NCBI RefSeq assembly: GCF_000746825.1
Contig: NZ_JQIV01000006.1
Coordinates: forward strand, 682,001-746,000
DNA length: 64,000 nucleotides
Direction of reading: 5' to 3'
Source: Carnobacterium inhibens subsp. inhibens DSM 13024
GTDB lineage: Bacteria; Bacillota; Bacilli; Lactobacillales; Carnobacteriaceae
Part shown: positions 36,138 to 45,492 of the stretch, piece by piece
Layout of the letters: each line of letters starts with the position of its first letter
How positions within the stretch are numbered: position 1 is the stretch's first letter
Notes under the pieces: model-generated
Databases searched by the model: none
What the model was told of the DNA's origin: nothing
What the model saw: only the letters and a program-made list of their open reading frames with translations
Program-made: the position numbers and the translations under genes

Positions 36138-37010
36138 TTATAAACTAATATTTTTATGCCTATAAATTCTTAATACAAAGTATGGAAATGCATATAAAAA
36201 TCTAGATATTTTTTCCATATAAGGTTTATCCAAATATTGATGAGGAAATAATTCTAAAATACTATAATTAAAATCTGAAATCGCAAAAATAATTTTTAAT
36301 AATAATGGTATTTTTCTTCCATTATAGTATTTGTCACTTTGCTTCATATAACTATACATTTTAGATTTCACATATAAATGGTTTTTTGCCTTTAAAGTTG
36401 CATTAGTTCCTCGCATTCTAACCTGAGACAATGCCTCAGGTATTACACCCACTGAATAATAAGCTGCAAGCTGACTCCACAAAAAACCATCTTGTCCAAA
36501 TCTCATTTTTTCTGAAAATCTTTTCTTGGGATTTTCTAATGCCATTCTTTTAACCATAACGGTAGGTGTTGCAATAGGATTATACGCAAAACAATCTGGA
36601 AAAATCATTCCATCATAATTTCTATTATCTACTAACTCTTTTTTTCCATTTTCATAAAATTTAAAATATGAACTATGTGACCATGTAAAATCATATTTCC
36701 TCATAAACTCTAATTGAATACTTAATTTATCATTTACAAATAAATCATCTGAATCAAGAAATGCAATATAATCTCCTACTGCTTTAGAAATGCCGTTATT
36801 TCTGGCTTTCCCAGGACCTTGATTAGTTTGTCTAATTATTTTTATATGCTTTTTATTTCTAATTATTTTATTGAGATCTATTTTTTCCTTAGACCCATCA
36901 TCAACAATAATAATTTCAAATGATAAATTATCTTTTTCATTAATACTGTTAATTGCATCATATAACCACTCTACTTTATTGTAAAAAGGTATAATAACAC
37001 TTATATCCAT
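36138..37010 (-). CDS. Family 2 (GT-A) glycosyltransferase
   Basis: A 290-aa enzyme with a GT2 domain at its N-terminus: start ISVIIPFYNKVEWLYDAI, nucleotide-binding EIIIVDDGSKE, GKARNNGI and the metal-binding IAFLDSDD. The C-terminal part is short and has no membrane span. AAGGTGG precedes the ATG. It adds one sugar of the repeat unit at the cytoplasmic membrane face; donor and acceptor are not predictable from sequence alone. Confidence 0.85.
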   Translation of the reverse strand: MDISVIIPFYNKVEWLYDAINSINEKDNLSFEIIIVDDGSKEKIDLNKIIRNKKHIKIIRQTNQGPGKARNNGISKAVGDYIAFLDSDDLFVNDKLSIQLEFMRKYDFTWSHSSYFKFYENGKKELVDNRNYDGMIFPDCFAYNPIATPTVMVKRMALENPKKRFSEKMRFGQDGFLWSQLAAYYSVGVIPEALSQVRMRGTNATLKAKNHLYVKSKMYSYMKQSDKYYNGRKIPLLLKIIFAISDFNYSILELFPHQYLDKPYMEKISRFLYAFPYFVLRIYRHKNISL

Positions 37011-37051
37011 TTTTTTACCACCTTAACATATCTTTAATAACAAGTAAAAAT

Positions 37052-38326
37052 TTAATTTATAATACTATCTATTATTTTTTCACTGATGAATTTAGGGGTT
37101 GCTTTAAAAAAAATTTGCTCAACTTCGTCAAAAGAAACATTATTAGCTTTATTCACTTCAAAAAAATTAATTATTTGATTGATTTTATATTCATTACTAC
37201 CTTCATCCTGTTTTACACAGTAACCCAGATTATATTCTTTAAGTAACGAAATTATTCTATCTTCTTCTGAAGTATAGAAATGAATTATAGGTTTACCGCA
37301 CGACATGTATTCAAATATTTTACTTGGAATTAGTGAAACATCAGTATTGCCAATTGATAGAAGAATATTACTTTCCATAATTTTGGACAATGCGATATCA
37401 CTTTGAACTTGACCATGATTGAAAATGTTTTGTGGATACTTTATATGATATTCATTAAGTTCCTTATCACAATTTCCAAGAACATAAAAATGAAATCTGA
37501 ATTTTTTATTTTTTTCTAATATCTTAGAAATAATTTTTAAAGTTTTGAAAGGAGGCCTTACTTTTTTGTCAAGTACACCAGTGTATATAATATCAATAAA
37601 ATTGCTATTACTTTCTATTTTTTTATCAAGTAATTTTGGAGCATAATTTATAATTAAAGGATGTTCAATATGCACAAGCTTTTCACTGAATTTACTAAAA
37701 TGATTTTCCATATGATCAATCCAAGAATCAACATAAAAAACTTTTTCAGCATCTTTAATTATTTCTTCTTCTAGTGCTAAATGTTTTTTATACTTTAGAT
37801 TTTTATTTAAATTATTTCTGTGTAGAGTAGGACTATCGCTATATTTATCAAACAATAGTGGAATAACCTTAATATTTTTGTTATATTTTTTTTTGTAAGT
37901 TTGAGAAGCAATAATTGCCTCAAATGGATAACAAGTAGGTATTATTATATCAACATTTTTTAAGCTAGATAAAACTCGTAAGTATTCTTTTGTTAATGAT
38001 TTTTGGATAGTTGTACTTCCACTAATTATTTTAAGATAATCTAATGTTCTCAATGTTAGCATCTTTACTGAGTTTATAGTATTTATAAATAATTTGTCAT
38101 TATGATTAAATTTATTAATTTCATCTCTTTGTTTCATATCTTTAGTTCTTACTCTCATTACTTTGTGACCATCAAATATATCCTCCTCAGATAAGCCACT
38201 CATGTTCATATTAGATAATACTATTACCTCATGCTCATTTTTCATTTCAGTTACAAGGTTATAAATACATTTCCCTATAGCTGAAAAATATGGGTAATAA
38301 CTATTTGTTATAAAAACTATTTTCAA
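37052..38326 (-). CDS. Family 4-like (GT-B) glycosyltransferase
   Basis: A 424-aa enzyme of the GT-B fold. The N-terminal part begins IVFITNSYYPYFSAIGK, which fits the acceptor half. The C-terminal half has IIYTGVLDKKVRP and SLIPSKIFEYMSCGKPII, the usual donor-binding region. I place the start at TTG 38326 because AAGGTGAT lies just upstream; a GTG three codons before overlaps that ribosome site. The gene lies between wzy and the GT2 gene in unit 1. Specificity unknown. Confidence 0.75.
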   Translation of the reverse strand: MKIVFITNSYYPYFSAIGKCIYNLVTEMKNEHEVIVLSNMNMSGLSEEDIFDGHKVMRVRTKDMKQRDEINKFNHNDKLFINTINSVKMLTLRTLDYLKIISGSTTIQKSLTKEYLRVLSSLKNVDIIIPTCYPFEAIIASQTYKKKYNKNIKVIPLLFDKYSDSPTLHRNNLNKNLKYKKHLALEEEIIKDAEKVFYVDSWIDHMENHFSKFSEKLVHIEHPLIINYAPKLLDKKIESNSNFIDIIYTGVLDKKVRPPFKTLKIISKILEKNKKFRFHFYVLGNCDKELNEYHIKYPQNIFNHGQVQSDIALSKIMESNILLSIGNTDVSLIPSKIFEYMSCGKPIIHFYTSEEDRIISLLKEYNLGYCVKQDEGSNEYKINQIINFFEVNKANNVSFDEVEQIFFKATPKFISEKIIDSIIN

Positions 38327-38365
38327 TGTTATCACCTTTTCCTAATCAAAATATTAATTCTTTTT

Positions 38366-39703
38366 TTAAACAAATTTATATTTTTTTCTAAAGTTCCAAT
38401 AAAACAATAAGACCCAAAATGTTATAAAAGTTGTAGGGTAAGATAATACTTGGTTATTAGCTGGAATATATATAATTATTAATGTTGTCAAACAAAGTAA
38501 TATCAGTGCTATTGAATCGTTATTTACTAACACATTTTTATATGTTATTCCAAATAAGTATCCTATTAAAAACATAATTATGATTACACCAAAGAAATGA
38601 ACATCATTTGCAACCCACACATAAAAACTATGCCAATTAACATATGGATCCCATCCAAAAATACTCATTCTATATTGATACGTTTGTTCATATAAATTTA
38701 ATCCAAATAACTCATTAATATTTTCTATTAGAAACATAGAATTGCCAATACCAAACATAGGTTGAAACTTTAAGTCTAAGGCTAAAGAAAAAGCATAATA
38801 TCCCTGAGTCAAATATGATGTCAAATAAATTAACGTAGGTTTTAAATTGTCAGGGGTTAATTTCATTAAAAAAGAATCATGATTTATAGTAACATTACCA
38901 TTACCGCTACTATAATCCGACCAATTCTGATTTACTCTGTCACCAACATTATTAGAAAAAAACAGCATTCCTATAACAAGCATTATTACCATAATAATGC
39001 TAAATCTATATTTTTTTAAATCAAAAAATTTTTTTCTATTATCAATAATTCTACTACGCATATGTTTTGTAACTATCACCACCAATAAAATAACAATTAA
39101 ATCGATGATTCCTTTGCTTGTTCCAGTTGCTACCCATCTAGCTAATTCAAAAAATAAACTAAAAACTACAATAATTTTATATTTTAAATCAAGACTTTTA
39201 AAATAATAAAAAGATAGTGGCAAAGTAGGCCACATAATTGGAGAAGTTAGTACAGAAAAATATGTAAAATAAGAACCACCAAATTTATCTGCATTAAATT
39301 TCATTTGATATTGACTTGAAGGATTTTGAATACCATTAACAAAAGATTCTAGTACTGTGCTAATTGAGAACGAGCTAAGTCCAACTGTATGCATAAAATT
39401 AAAAATAGTATAAATCAAATTGATAACTATCATAAATGATAAAATTTTTTTTATATTCTTTTTTTCAAGTTTTTTTATAGATATTTCTTTTTTTATCCCA
39501 ATTAAATAACCTATTCCAAAAAAAAGTTGGAAAAGAAATATTAGAAAATAAAATAAAACTGGTCTATGAGTGGGCCACTCCCATGGTCCTAATCTATACA
39601 ATATTACTACTACTATTAAGTACATTTGAACCATTAACATAGGAAAAACAAGAATATTTCTATGAATATATACTTTGGATTCCATCGTTTTTTTGTTTTC
39701 CAT
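38366..39703 (-). CDS. wzy: Wzy-type oligosaccharide repeat-unit polymerase (unit 1)
   Basis: A 445-aa polytopic protein with about ten to twelve membrane spans and a large outside loop in residues 250-350 (around NQNWSDYSSGNGNVTINHD and YQYRMSIFGWDPYVNWHS). It has no transporter or enzyme motif. This hydropathy pattern, the low sequence conservation and its place between glycosyltransferases and nucleotide-sugar genes identify it as the polymerase. AAGGTGAG precedes the ATG. Confidence 0.75.
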   Translation of the reverse strand: MENKKTMESKVYIHRNILVFPMLMVQMYLIVVVILYRLGPWEWPTHRPVLFYFLIFLFQLFFGIGYLIGIKKEISIKKLEKKNIKKILSFMIVINLIYTIFNFMHTVGLSSFSISTVLESFVNGIQNPSSQYQMKFNADKFGGSYFTYFSVLTSPIMWPTLPLSFYYFKSLDLKYKIIVVFSLFFELARWVATGTSKGIIDLIVILLVVIVTKHMRSRIIDNRKKFFDLKKYRFSIIMVIMLVIGMLFFSNNVGDRVNQNWSDYSSGNGNVTINHDSFLMKLTPDNLKPTLIYLTSYLTQGYYAFSLALDLKFQPMFGIGNSMFLIENINELFGLNLYEQTYQYRMSIFGWDPYVNWHSFYVWVANDVHFFGVIIIMFLIGYLFGITYKNVLVNNDSIALILLCLTTLIIIYIPANNQVLSYPTTFITFWVLLFYWNFRKKYKFV

Positions 39704-39747
39704 TAATACATTCTCACCTTACTTTTCAGTATTATCATTTAAGTTTA

Positions 39748-40875
39748 TTATGATTTTCTCCATACCATTTTATTAACCACTCCTGTATAACTCTGAATTA
39801 ATTTAATAACTTTTGTACTTACATTTTCATCAATATAGTTTGGAACATCTTCCCCAATATCACCATGTAAATTCATTTCTACCGCCATGTCAACTGCTTG
39901 AAGGACCTGTTCTGTTGTAATACTACCAATTACCATATTTCCTTTATCAAAAGCTTCAGGTCGCTCTGTACTGGTTCTTACAGATACTGCAGGGAATTTG
40001 AAGTATGATGCTTCTTCTGCAATTGTACCACTATCAGATACAACACAAAACGCATTTTGTTGAAGATGATTATAATCAGCAAAGTCAAAGGGTTGTAAAC
40101 TTCTTACATTTGAATGAAACTTAAAATTTCTTTGCTCTATAAACTTTTTACTTCTTGGATGAGTACTATAAATAATAGGAAGATTATAATTTTCTGCCAT
40201 TGAATTTACAGCTTCCATTAAAGCTATAAAATTATCTTCATTATCTATATTTTCTTCTCTATGCGCTGAAAGTAATATATATTTCCCTTTTTTTAAAGAT
40301 AAAGTTTCAAGTACTTTACTATTATTTATTTTATTTGCATTTATCTTTAATATTTCTGCCATTGGTGATCCAATCACATAGGTTCTCTCTTTAGAAACAC
40401 CTTCCCAGTTTAAATAATTTCTAGCATGTTCTGTATAACAAAGATTAACATCACTAGTATGGTCAACAATTCTTCTATTTATTTCTTCGGGTAAATTTTC
40501 ATCAAAACATCTATTACCTGCTTCCATATGAAAAATGGGTATCTTAAGTCTTTTAGCTGAAATAACACTCAAACATGAGTTCGTATCACCTAATACCAGT
40601 AAGGCATCTGGCTGTTCCTTTACTAATATCTCATATGATTTAGCTAGAACATTTCCCATCGTTTGACCTAAATTATCTCCCACAACATTTAGATAATGAT
40701 CTGGTTTTCTTATACCTAGATTTTTAAAAAAAACTTCATTTAAAGCAAAATCATAATTTTGCCCAGTATGAACAAGTATATGATTAAAGTATTTATCACT
40801 CTTTTTTATAACTTCAGAAAGCTTAATTATTTCCGGACGTGTCCCTACAATAGTCATTAATTTTAATTTTTTCAT
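39748..40875 (-). CDS. capG: UDP-N-acetylglucosamine 2-epimerase-family enzyme (CapG/WbjD/WbvD type)
   Basis: A 375-aa non-hydrolysing epimerase with MTIVGTRPEIIKLSEVI, HTGQNYD, MEAGNRCFDENLPEEINRRIVD and LSAHREENI. The sub-type with FDENLPEEINRR and neighbouring capE and reductase genes acts at C2 of a UDP-6-deoxy-HexNAc, the last step to UDP-L-FucNAc or UDP-L-QuiNAc, rather than on UDP-GlcNAc. AGGAGG precedes the ATG. It follows the reductase gene with a 10-base gap. Confidence 0.85.
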   Translation of the reverse strand: MKKLKLMTIVGTRPEIIKLSEVIKKSDKYFNHILVHTGQNYDFALNEVFFKNLGIRKPDHYLNVVGDNLGQTMGNVLAKSYEILVKEQPDALLVLGDTNSCLSVISAKRLKIPIFHMEAGNRCFDENLPEEINRRIVDHTSDVNLCYTEHARNYLNWEGVSKERTYVIGSPMAEILKINANKINNSKVLETLSLKKGKYILLSAHREENIDNEDNFIALMEAVNSMAENYNLPIIYSTHPRSKKFIEQRNFKFHSNVRSLQPFDFADYNHLQQNAFCVVSDSGTIAEEASYFKFPAVSVRTSTERPEAFDKGNMVIGSITTEQVLQAVDMAVEMNLHGDIGEDVPNYIDENVSTKVIKLIQSYTGVVNKMVWRKS

Positions 40876-40885
40876 ATTTTTCCTC

Positions 40886-41740
40886 CTATTTAAAGTAGTG
40901 GGGGTAAAATTCTTTATGTGTATACACCCACTGTTTCATTTCTTTCACCATGGTTTCATAGTCAGGTACTTGGAAATTAAAATCCTTTCTACTGTTAATT
41001 AAGGATTTATCCAAGGAAAGTTGCTCGCTTGGAAGAATATCTATTTCATTTCCCTTAAAATACTTATTAAATAACTTAATTAAGTTATATTTACTTATTA
41101 TTTCATTGTTAACAAGATTATATACTCCAGTTAGATTTTCTTTTAACGCTTGCTCCATAGCTTTAGCTAGTGTCAATGTAGTAACTCCTGTCCATATGGC
41201 TTTTGTGTACCCATTAGTTTGATATTCTTGCTTCATAAACCAATTGAATAAACCAATACCTTCTTCATTCATATCTGGACCAATAATAGAGTTTCTAAAT
41301 GTCAAATCTTTATCATTTTCAAGTTCGCCTAGGGCTTTTGATCTATCATAAAAAGTTTTGCCATCTTTAAAATCATATTCTGTATAACCACCTGTTTTTC
41401 CGGAAAATACACAATCTGTACTCATATGAATAACGCGTGTTTTCATTTTTTTTGTTACATCGCTTAAGAAGTGAGGCAAATAACTATTTAATAAAACTGC
41501 TGTGGATTTATTATCCTCAGCATCTTGATTAAGAATACCAATGGCATTTATTACTGCATCATAATTACCTTCATTTAAAATTTTCTTTAATCTGTTAAAA
41601 TCAGTAATGTCTCCATTAATATCTTTACAAAAAAATACTTTATTACGAGTAAATACAGTTACGTCATATCCCGCTTCTTTAAAATAAACGGAAATAGTGT
41701 GACCTGCCATGCCCGAACCACCTAAAACCAATACCTTCAT
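40886..41740 (-). CDS. RmlD-like NAD(P)-dependent 4-ketoreductase of UDP-HexNAc pathway (WbvR type)
   Basis: A 284-aa short-chain reductase of the dTDP-4-dehydrorhamnose reductase group: VLVLGGSGMAGHTIS binds NADPH, and RVIHMSTDCVFSGKTGGYTE then FYDRSKALGELE give the Ser/Thr-Tyr-Lys catalytic set. In Staphylococcus the equivalent step is done by CapF, about 370 aa with a C-terminal cupin domain, leading to UDP-L-FucNAc. This enzyme lacks the cupin and is the size of WbvR, which leads to UDP-L-RhaNAc and UDP-L-QuiNAc. The ATG shares one base with the stop of capE (TAATG). Confidence 0.8.
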   Translation of the reverse strand: MKVLVLGGSGMAGHTISVYFKEAGYDVTVFTRNKVFFCKDINGDITDFNRLKKILNEGNYDAVINAIGILNQDAEDNKSTAVLLNSYLPHFLSDVTKKMKTRVIHMSTDCVFSGKTGGYTEYDFKDGKTFYDRSKALGELENDKDLTFRNSIIGPDMNEEGIGLFNWFMKQEYQTNGYTKAIWTGVTTLTLAKAMEQALKENLTGVYNLVNNEIISKYNLIKLFNKYFKGNEIDILPSEQLSLDKSLINSRKDFNFQVPDYETMVKEMKQWVYTHKEFYPHYFK

Positions 41741-42762
41741 TATCTACTCTCCCATCTCTTTAATTCTTCTTGAATATAATCAATTTTGAGTAACTTCTCT
41801 TTAACTTGTTCTACATTTAATCGTTCTGTATTATGCGAATTATAATCTTCAGTTTTTTGTATGTGCTCATTTCCTTCTACAAAGTATTTATCATAATTCA
41901 ACTCTCTCTTGTCAGCTGGAACTCTATAAAAACCACCCATATCTTTGGACACTACATGCTCTTCTTTTGTTAAAAGTGTTTCATATAATTTTTCTCCATG
42001 ACGAGTACCAATTGTCTTAATTTCACTATCTACATTAAATAATTCTTTCACTGCTTGAGCTAAATCACCTATTGTAGAAGCTGGTGCTTTTTGGACCATA
42101 ATGTCCCCAGCTTCAGCATTTTCAAAGGCAAAAACAACTAATTCTACTGCTTCTTCAAGACTCATCAAAAAACGAGTCATCTTAGGATCAGTTACTGTCA
42201 AAGGCTGTCCATTTTTTATTTGATCAATAAATAATGGGATTACAGAACCTCTTGAAGCCATTACATTTCCATACCTTGTACCACAAATTAATGTATTTTC
42301 TGGATTCACAGTTTTTGATTTAGCAACAAATACTTTTTCCATCATTGCTTTTGAAATACCCATCGCGTTAATTGGATATGCAGCCTTATCAGTTGATAAA
42401 CAAATAACTTTTTTTATCCCCATTTCTATTGCACCAGTAACTACATTATCTGTTCCCATGATATTAGTTTTTACAGCTTCAAGAGGGAAAAATTCACAAG
42501 AGGGAACTTGCTTTAATGCTGCTGCATGAAAGACATAGTCAACATCATGCATCGCATTTTTCACACTAGCTAAGTCTCTAACATCACCAATATAAAATTT
42601 TAATTTTTCATCTTTGTAAATTCTTCTCATATCATCTTGTTTTTTTTCATCACGAGAAAAAATACGTATTTCTTTAACATTTGTATGTAAAAATCTCTTC
42701 ATAACTGCATTCCCAAAAGAACCAGTGCCTCCTGTAATTAAAAGCGTTTTATCTTTAAACAT
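41740..42762 (-). CDS. capE: UDP-GlcNAc 4,6-dehydratase/5-epimerase (CapE/WbjB type)
   Basis: A 340-aa SDR enzyme starting the UDP-6-deoxy-L-HexNAc pathway from UDP-GlcNAc. LLITGGTGSFGNAV binds NADP, HAAALKQVPSCEFFP and CLSTDKAAYPINAMGISK carry the active site, with Met in place of the usual Tyr as in CapE/FlaA1. The short form without membrane spans distinguishes it from CapD encoded at 45.5-47.3 kb. It is tightly linked to the reductase and epimerase genes. Confidence 0.9.
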   Translation of the reverse strand: MFKDKTLLITGGTGSFGNAVMKRFLHTNVKEIRIFSRDEKKQDDMRRIYKDEKLKFYIGDVRDLASVKNAMHDVDYVFHAAALKQVPSCEFFPLEAVKTNIMGTDNVVTGAIEMGIKKVICLSTDKAAYPINAMGISKAMMEKVFVAKSKTVNPENTLICGTRYGNVMASRGSVIPLFIDQIKNGQPLTVTDPKMTRFLMSLEEAVELVVFAFENAEAGDIMVQKAPASTIGDLAQAVKELFNVDSEIKTIGTRHGEKLYETLLTKEEHVVSKDMGGFYRVPADKRELNYDKYFVEGNEHIQKTEDYNSHNTERLNVEQVKEKLLKIDYIQEELKRWESR

Positions 42763-42784
42763 ATATATAATCTCCTATCAATTT

Positions 42785-43999
42785 TTATTTGCTAAACCAT
42801 TTATCTAAACGATTTAAAAGTATCTCTTTATTAAAATTTTCATTATAATAATTAACAGCATTTTTCGACATTTTTTTATGTTCTTCAACAGGTAATTGAA
42901 CAAGGAATTTAATATTTTCAACTAAATTCACTACATCCCCTGCACCACTACATACACCAGCTTTGGCTTTATTAATGACTTTTTGAATTTCTCCATCAGC
43001 TGATGCTATAATTGGAATACCACATGCTAAGCAAGATTGCATTTTAGCAGGCAACGTGATAGAAAAAACTTTACTCTTTGATAAGCTTATTAAACTAGCG
43101 TCACTTACAGCCATAAATTCAGGAATTCGCTTTTGGGGTTGTTTATCTATGAAGTTAAATGATTCGGCTACTCCACATTCATTAACTTTGTCTTTCAAAA
43201 TATTTTTAAAACGACCATCTCCAACAATATTGAACCTTACTTTCGTTCCTCCTTCTTTTAAAAGTTTTGCTACTTCAGGAAGTATATTGAGACCTTGAGC
43301 AAAACCAATATTACCTGCAAATATAATATTAAATCTTCCATCAAGTGGTATTTCTGGTACACTAACAGAAGTTTTTTTCAATGGTTTATAGTAACTTTCT
43401 GCATACTGTGGCCAAAATTCAATTTTGTTTTTGTTAACTCCTCGATCACTAATTGCTTGAATAAAACTTTCTGATGATGTGAAAATACGATCACATTTTT
43501 TATAAATATAATCCACCATAAACCCTATAGCATTAAGAATATATTTATTATTTATACCTCCAGCGATTTCAACATTCTCTGGCCAAAGATCAGTCACGTA
43601 CAAATAACAAGGAATCTTTCTTTTTTTTCCATACCATACTCCAGGTAAAGCTTGTGTCATGGGAGAAACTTCAAATATAAATACTCGATCTGCTTTGATT
43701 TTAGTAAATAATTGCCAAAAAAAACCAGACATCACAAATGAAAGATAATTTAAGAATAACATAATAGAGTTATTACCTCTAGGAATGATAGGCAGACGAA
43801 TAATGTCAATTCCTTTGTATCTTTCTCTTTTTTTGATAAATAATCCATACCCGTCAAAAAATTTTCCGGCTGGGTAGTTAGGTATTCCTGTTACAACCGT
43901 AACCTTATATCCACGAGCTATCCACTCTTCACACATATCATTAATACGAAATTGCTCAGGAAAAAAATATTGTGAGATGACCAAAATATGTTTTTGCAT
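42785..43999 (-). CDS. Family 4 glycosyltransferase, CapL/WbuB type (L-FucNAc/L-QuiNAc transferase)
   Basis: A 404-aa GT-B enzyme starting HILVISQYFFPEQFRINDM, with VTDLWPENVEIAG and FAGNIGFAQGLN and a C-terminal CGIPIIASADGEI donor site. This start and the DLWPE motif are characteristic of WbuB/CapL transferases that add L-FucNAc or the related L-QuiNAc as second sugar of the unit. The adjacent capE-reductase-capG genes would supply the donor. GGAGGG precedes the ATG. Confidence 0.8.
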   Translation of the reverse strand: MQKHILVISQYFFPEQFRINDMCEEWIARGYKVTVVTGIPNYPAGKFFDGYGLFIKKRERYKGIDIIRLPIIPRGNNSIMLFLNYLSFVMSGFFWQLFTKIKADRVFIFEVSPMTQALPGVWYGKKRKIPCYLYVTDLWPENVEIAGGINNKYILNAIGFMVDYIYKKCDRIFTSSESFIQAISDRGVNKNKIEFWPQYAESYYKPLKKTSVSVPEIPLDGRFNIIFAGNIGFAQGLNILPEVAKLLKEGGTKVRFNIVGDGRFKNILKDKVNECGVAESFNFIDKQPQKRIPEFMAVSDASLISLSKSKVFSITLPAKMQSCLACGIPIIASADGEIQKVINKAKAGVCSGAGDVVNLVENIKFLVQLPVEEHKKMSKNAVNYYNENFNKEILLNRLDKWFSK

Positions 44000-44009
44000 A
44001 TAATCCCTC

Positions 44010-44876
44010 CTAAGGTTCCGTATTTTTTATCGATTCCCTTAAATCTTTAACTCTATAATTTTCTTTGTAATCAGATAATTCTAGATCATATACAAAACTT
44101 CCAAAAACTTTATTGATTATAGTTGAATGTTTACCCAAGTTAGTCATAAGAGAATTAAAGTATTTAACTAGCATGAATTTTTTTCCTGTACTTTCTGCAA
44201 TCACTTGAACCATTTCAGCAGTTTTTACGTATTCTTTATTTTGAGGGAAATAAATTCCTTTTTCTTCATTATCAATTACTAATCGAATAAATTCTGTTAA
44301 ATTATCAATATACAACATACTTCTTTGATTATCAATATCTGGAAAAACAGGAGATATTTTCGCAAACTTAGCCAATAATGGATAATTCCCCTTTGATCCT
44401 TTACCATAAATCATTGGCGGACGTATAATAGCAATCTCAAAATTATCTGATTGTAACGGTAATATTCCCTTTTCTGCTAAAAGTTTGCTATTACCATAAA
44501 AATTAATCGGTTCAGGTATAGTCTCTCTAGTTATTACCTTTGTTTCGCCAATTTTACTACTTGCTCCATAAACAATCATGCTACTCATGAAAATAAACTG
44601 TTTGACGCCGCTTGATTTTGCTTTATTTGCGAGTTCAATCGTTAAATCAGTATTGATTTTGTAATACAAGTCTTCTTGATTGACTTTTGTATCTTGGTGA
44701 GCAATTCCAGCAACATGTACAACAACATCAAAAATTGAAAAATCAATTTCTTTCCATTTATTATCTCGCACAGATACTTTAATAACTTCATATTTCTCTG
44801 ATTCTTTATTCAGCCATTCAGCTAGTTGATTTCCAACATAGCTATTTTTACCGGTTATTAAAATTTTTTTAGTCAT
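44010..44876 (-). CDS. capN: NAD-dependent epimerase/reductase, CapN/WbpV type
   Basis: A 288-aa extended SDR. ILITGKNSYVGNQLAEWL binds NAD, HVAGIAHQ is typical for the group, and MSSMIVYGAS then NFYGNSKLLAE give Ser, Tyr and Lys. In S. aureus, CapN reduces the 4-keto sugar made by CapD to UDP-D-FucNAc; the related WbpV/WreQ makes UDP-D-QuiNAc. The gene overlaps the end of the initiating transferase gene by eight bases, a link that fits supply of the first sugar. Confidence 0.82.
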   Translation of the reverse strand: MTKKILITGKNSYVGNQLAEWLNKESEKYEVIKVSVRDNKWKEIDFSIFDVVVHVAGIAHQDTKVNQEDLYYKINTDLTIELANKAKSSGVKQFIFMSSMIVYGASSKIGETKVITRETIPEPINFYGNSKLLAEKGILPLQSDNFEIAIIRPPMIYGKGSKGNYPLLAKFAKISPVFPDIDNQRSMLYIDNLTEFIRLVIDNEEKGIYFPQNKEYVKTAEMVQVIAESTGKKFMLVKYFNSLMTNLGKHSTIINKVFGSFVYDLELSDYKENYRVKDLRESIKNTEP

Positions 44877-45492
44877 TTTTCATTGCCTCGCGATTCTTCA
44901 GTGATCCCGTTCCACCTTCGACAACACCATCATTTTTTACCACGCTAATAATAGTGCCAATAAAGCATTTCACATCAAATAGAAAACTTATATTCTTCAT
45001 GTATTCACCATCTAAAACTGCTTTTTTTTGAATAGGAAGTTCATCCCGTCCATTGATTTGAGCCCAACCGGTTAGCCCTGGATAAATATCATTAGCATGG
45101 AATTTATCGCGTTCATTTACTAAATCATATTGATTCCACAAAGCTGGTCTTGGACCAATGATACTCATTTCACCTTTAAGGATATTAATCAATTGAGGTA
45201 ATTCATCTAAACTTGTTTTCCTTAAAAATTTACCTGCTTTTGTAATAAAAAAATCTGGCTTCTTCAATAAATGAGTGGGTGCATCACTTGGGGTATCTAC
45301 TTTCATAGTCCTAAATTTATAAATCATAAACAATACTTTATTTTTCCCAACTCTTTTTTGCTTGAAAAAAATCGGCCCTTTTGAATCCAATTTAATAGCT
45401 AAAGCGATAAGTAAAAATATTGGAGATAATATGATTAGACCAATTAATGTCAATACGACATCAATAACTCGTTTGAACATTTTCTTGTACAT
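44869..45492 (-). CDS. capM: Undecaprenyl-phosphate sugar-1-phosphate transferase (CapM type)
   Basis: A 207-aa initiating transferase of the polyprenyl-phosphate hexose-1-phosphate transferase family. One N-terminal membrane helix (about 13-35) leads into the catalytic domain with GPIFFKQKRVGKN, FRTMKVDTPSDA, KTSLDELPQLINILKGEMS and GPRPALW. It is the short PglC/CapM form without the extra spans of CpsE. The ATG at 45492 has AAGGAGT at nine bases and lies 32 bases inside the end of capD; a longer frame starting at 45567 lacks a ribosome site. It would load the sugar made by CapD/CapN onto the lipid carrier, starting each repeat unit. Confidence 0.9.
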   Translation of the reverse strand: MYKKMFKRVIDVVLTLIGLIILSPIFLLIALAIKLDSKGPIFFKQKRVGKNKVLFMIYKFRTMKVDTPSDAPTHLLKKPDFFITKAGKFLRKTSLDELPQLINILKGEMSIIGPRPALWNQYDLVNERDKFHANDIYPGLTGWAQINGRDELPIQKKAVLDGEYMKNISFLFDVKCFIGTIISVVKNDGVVEGGTGSLKNREAMKND

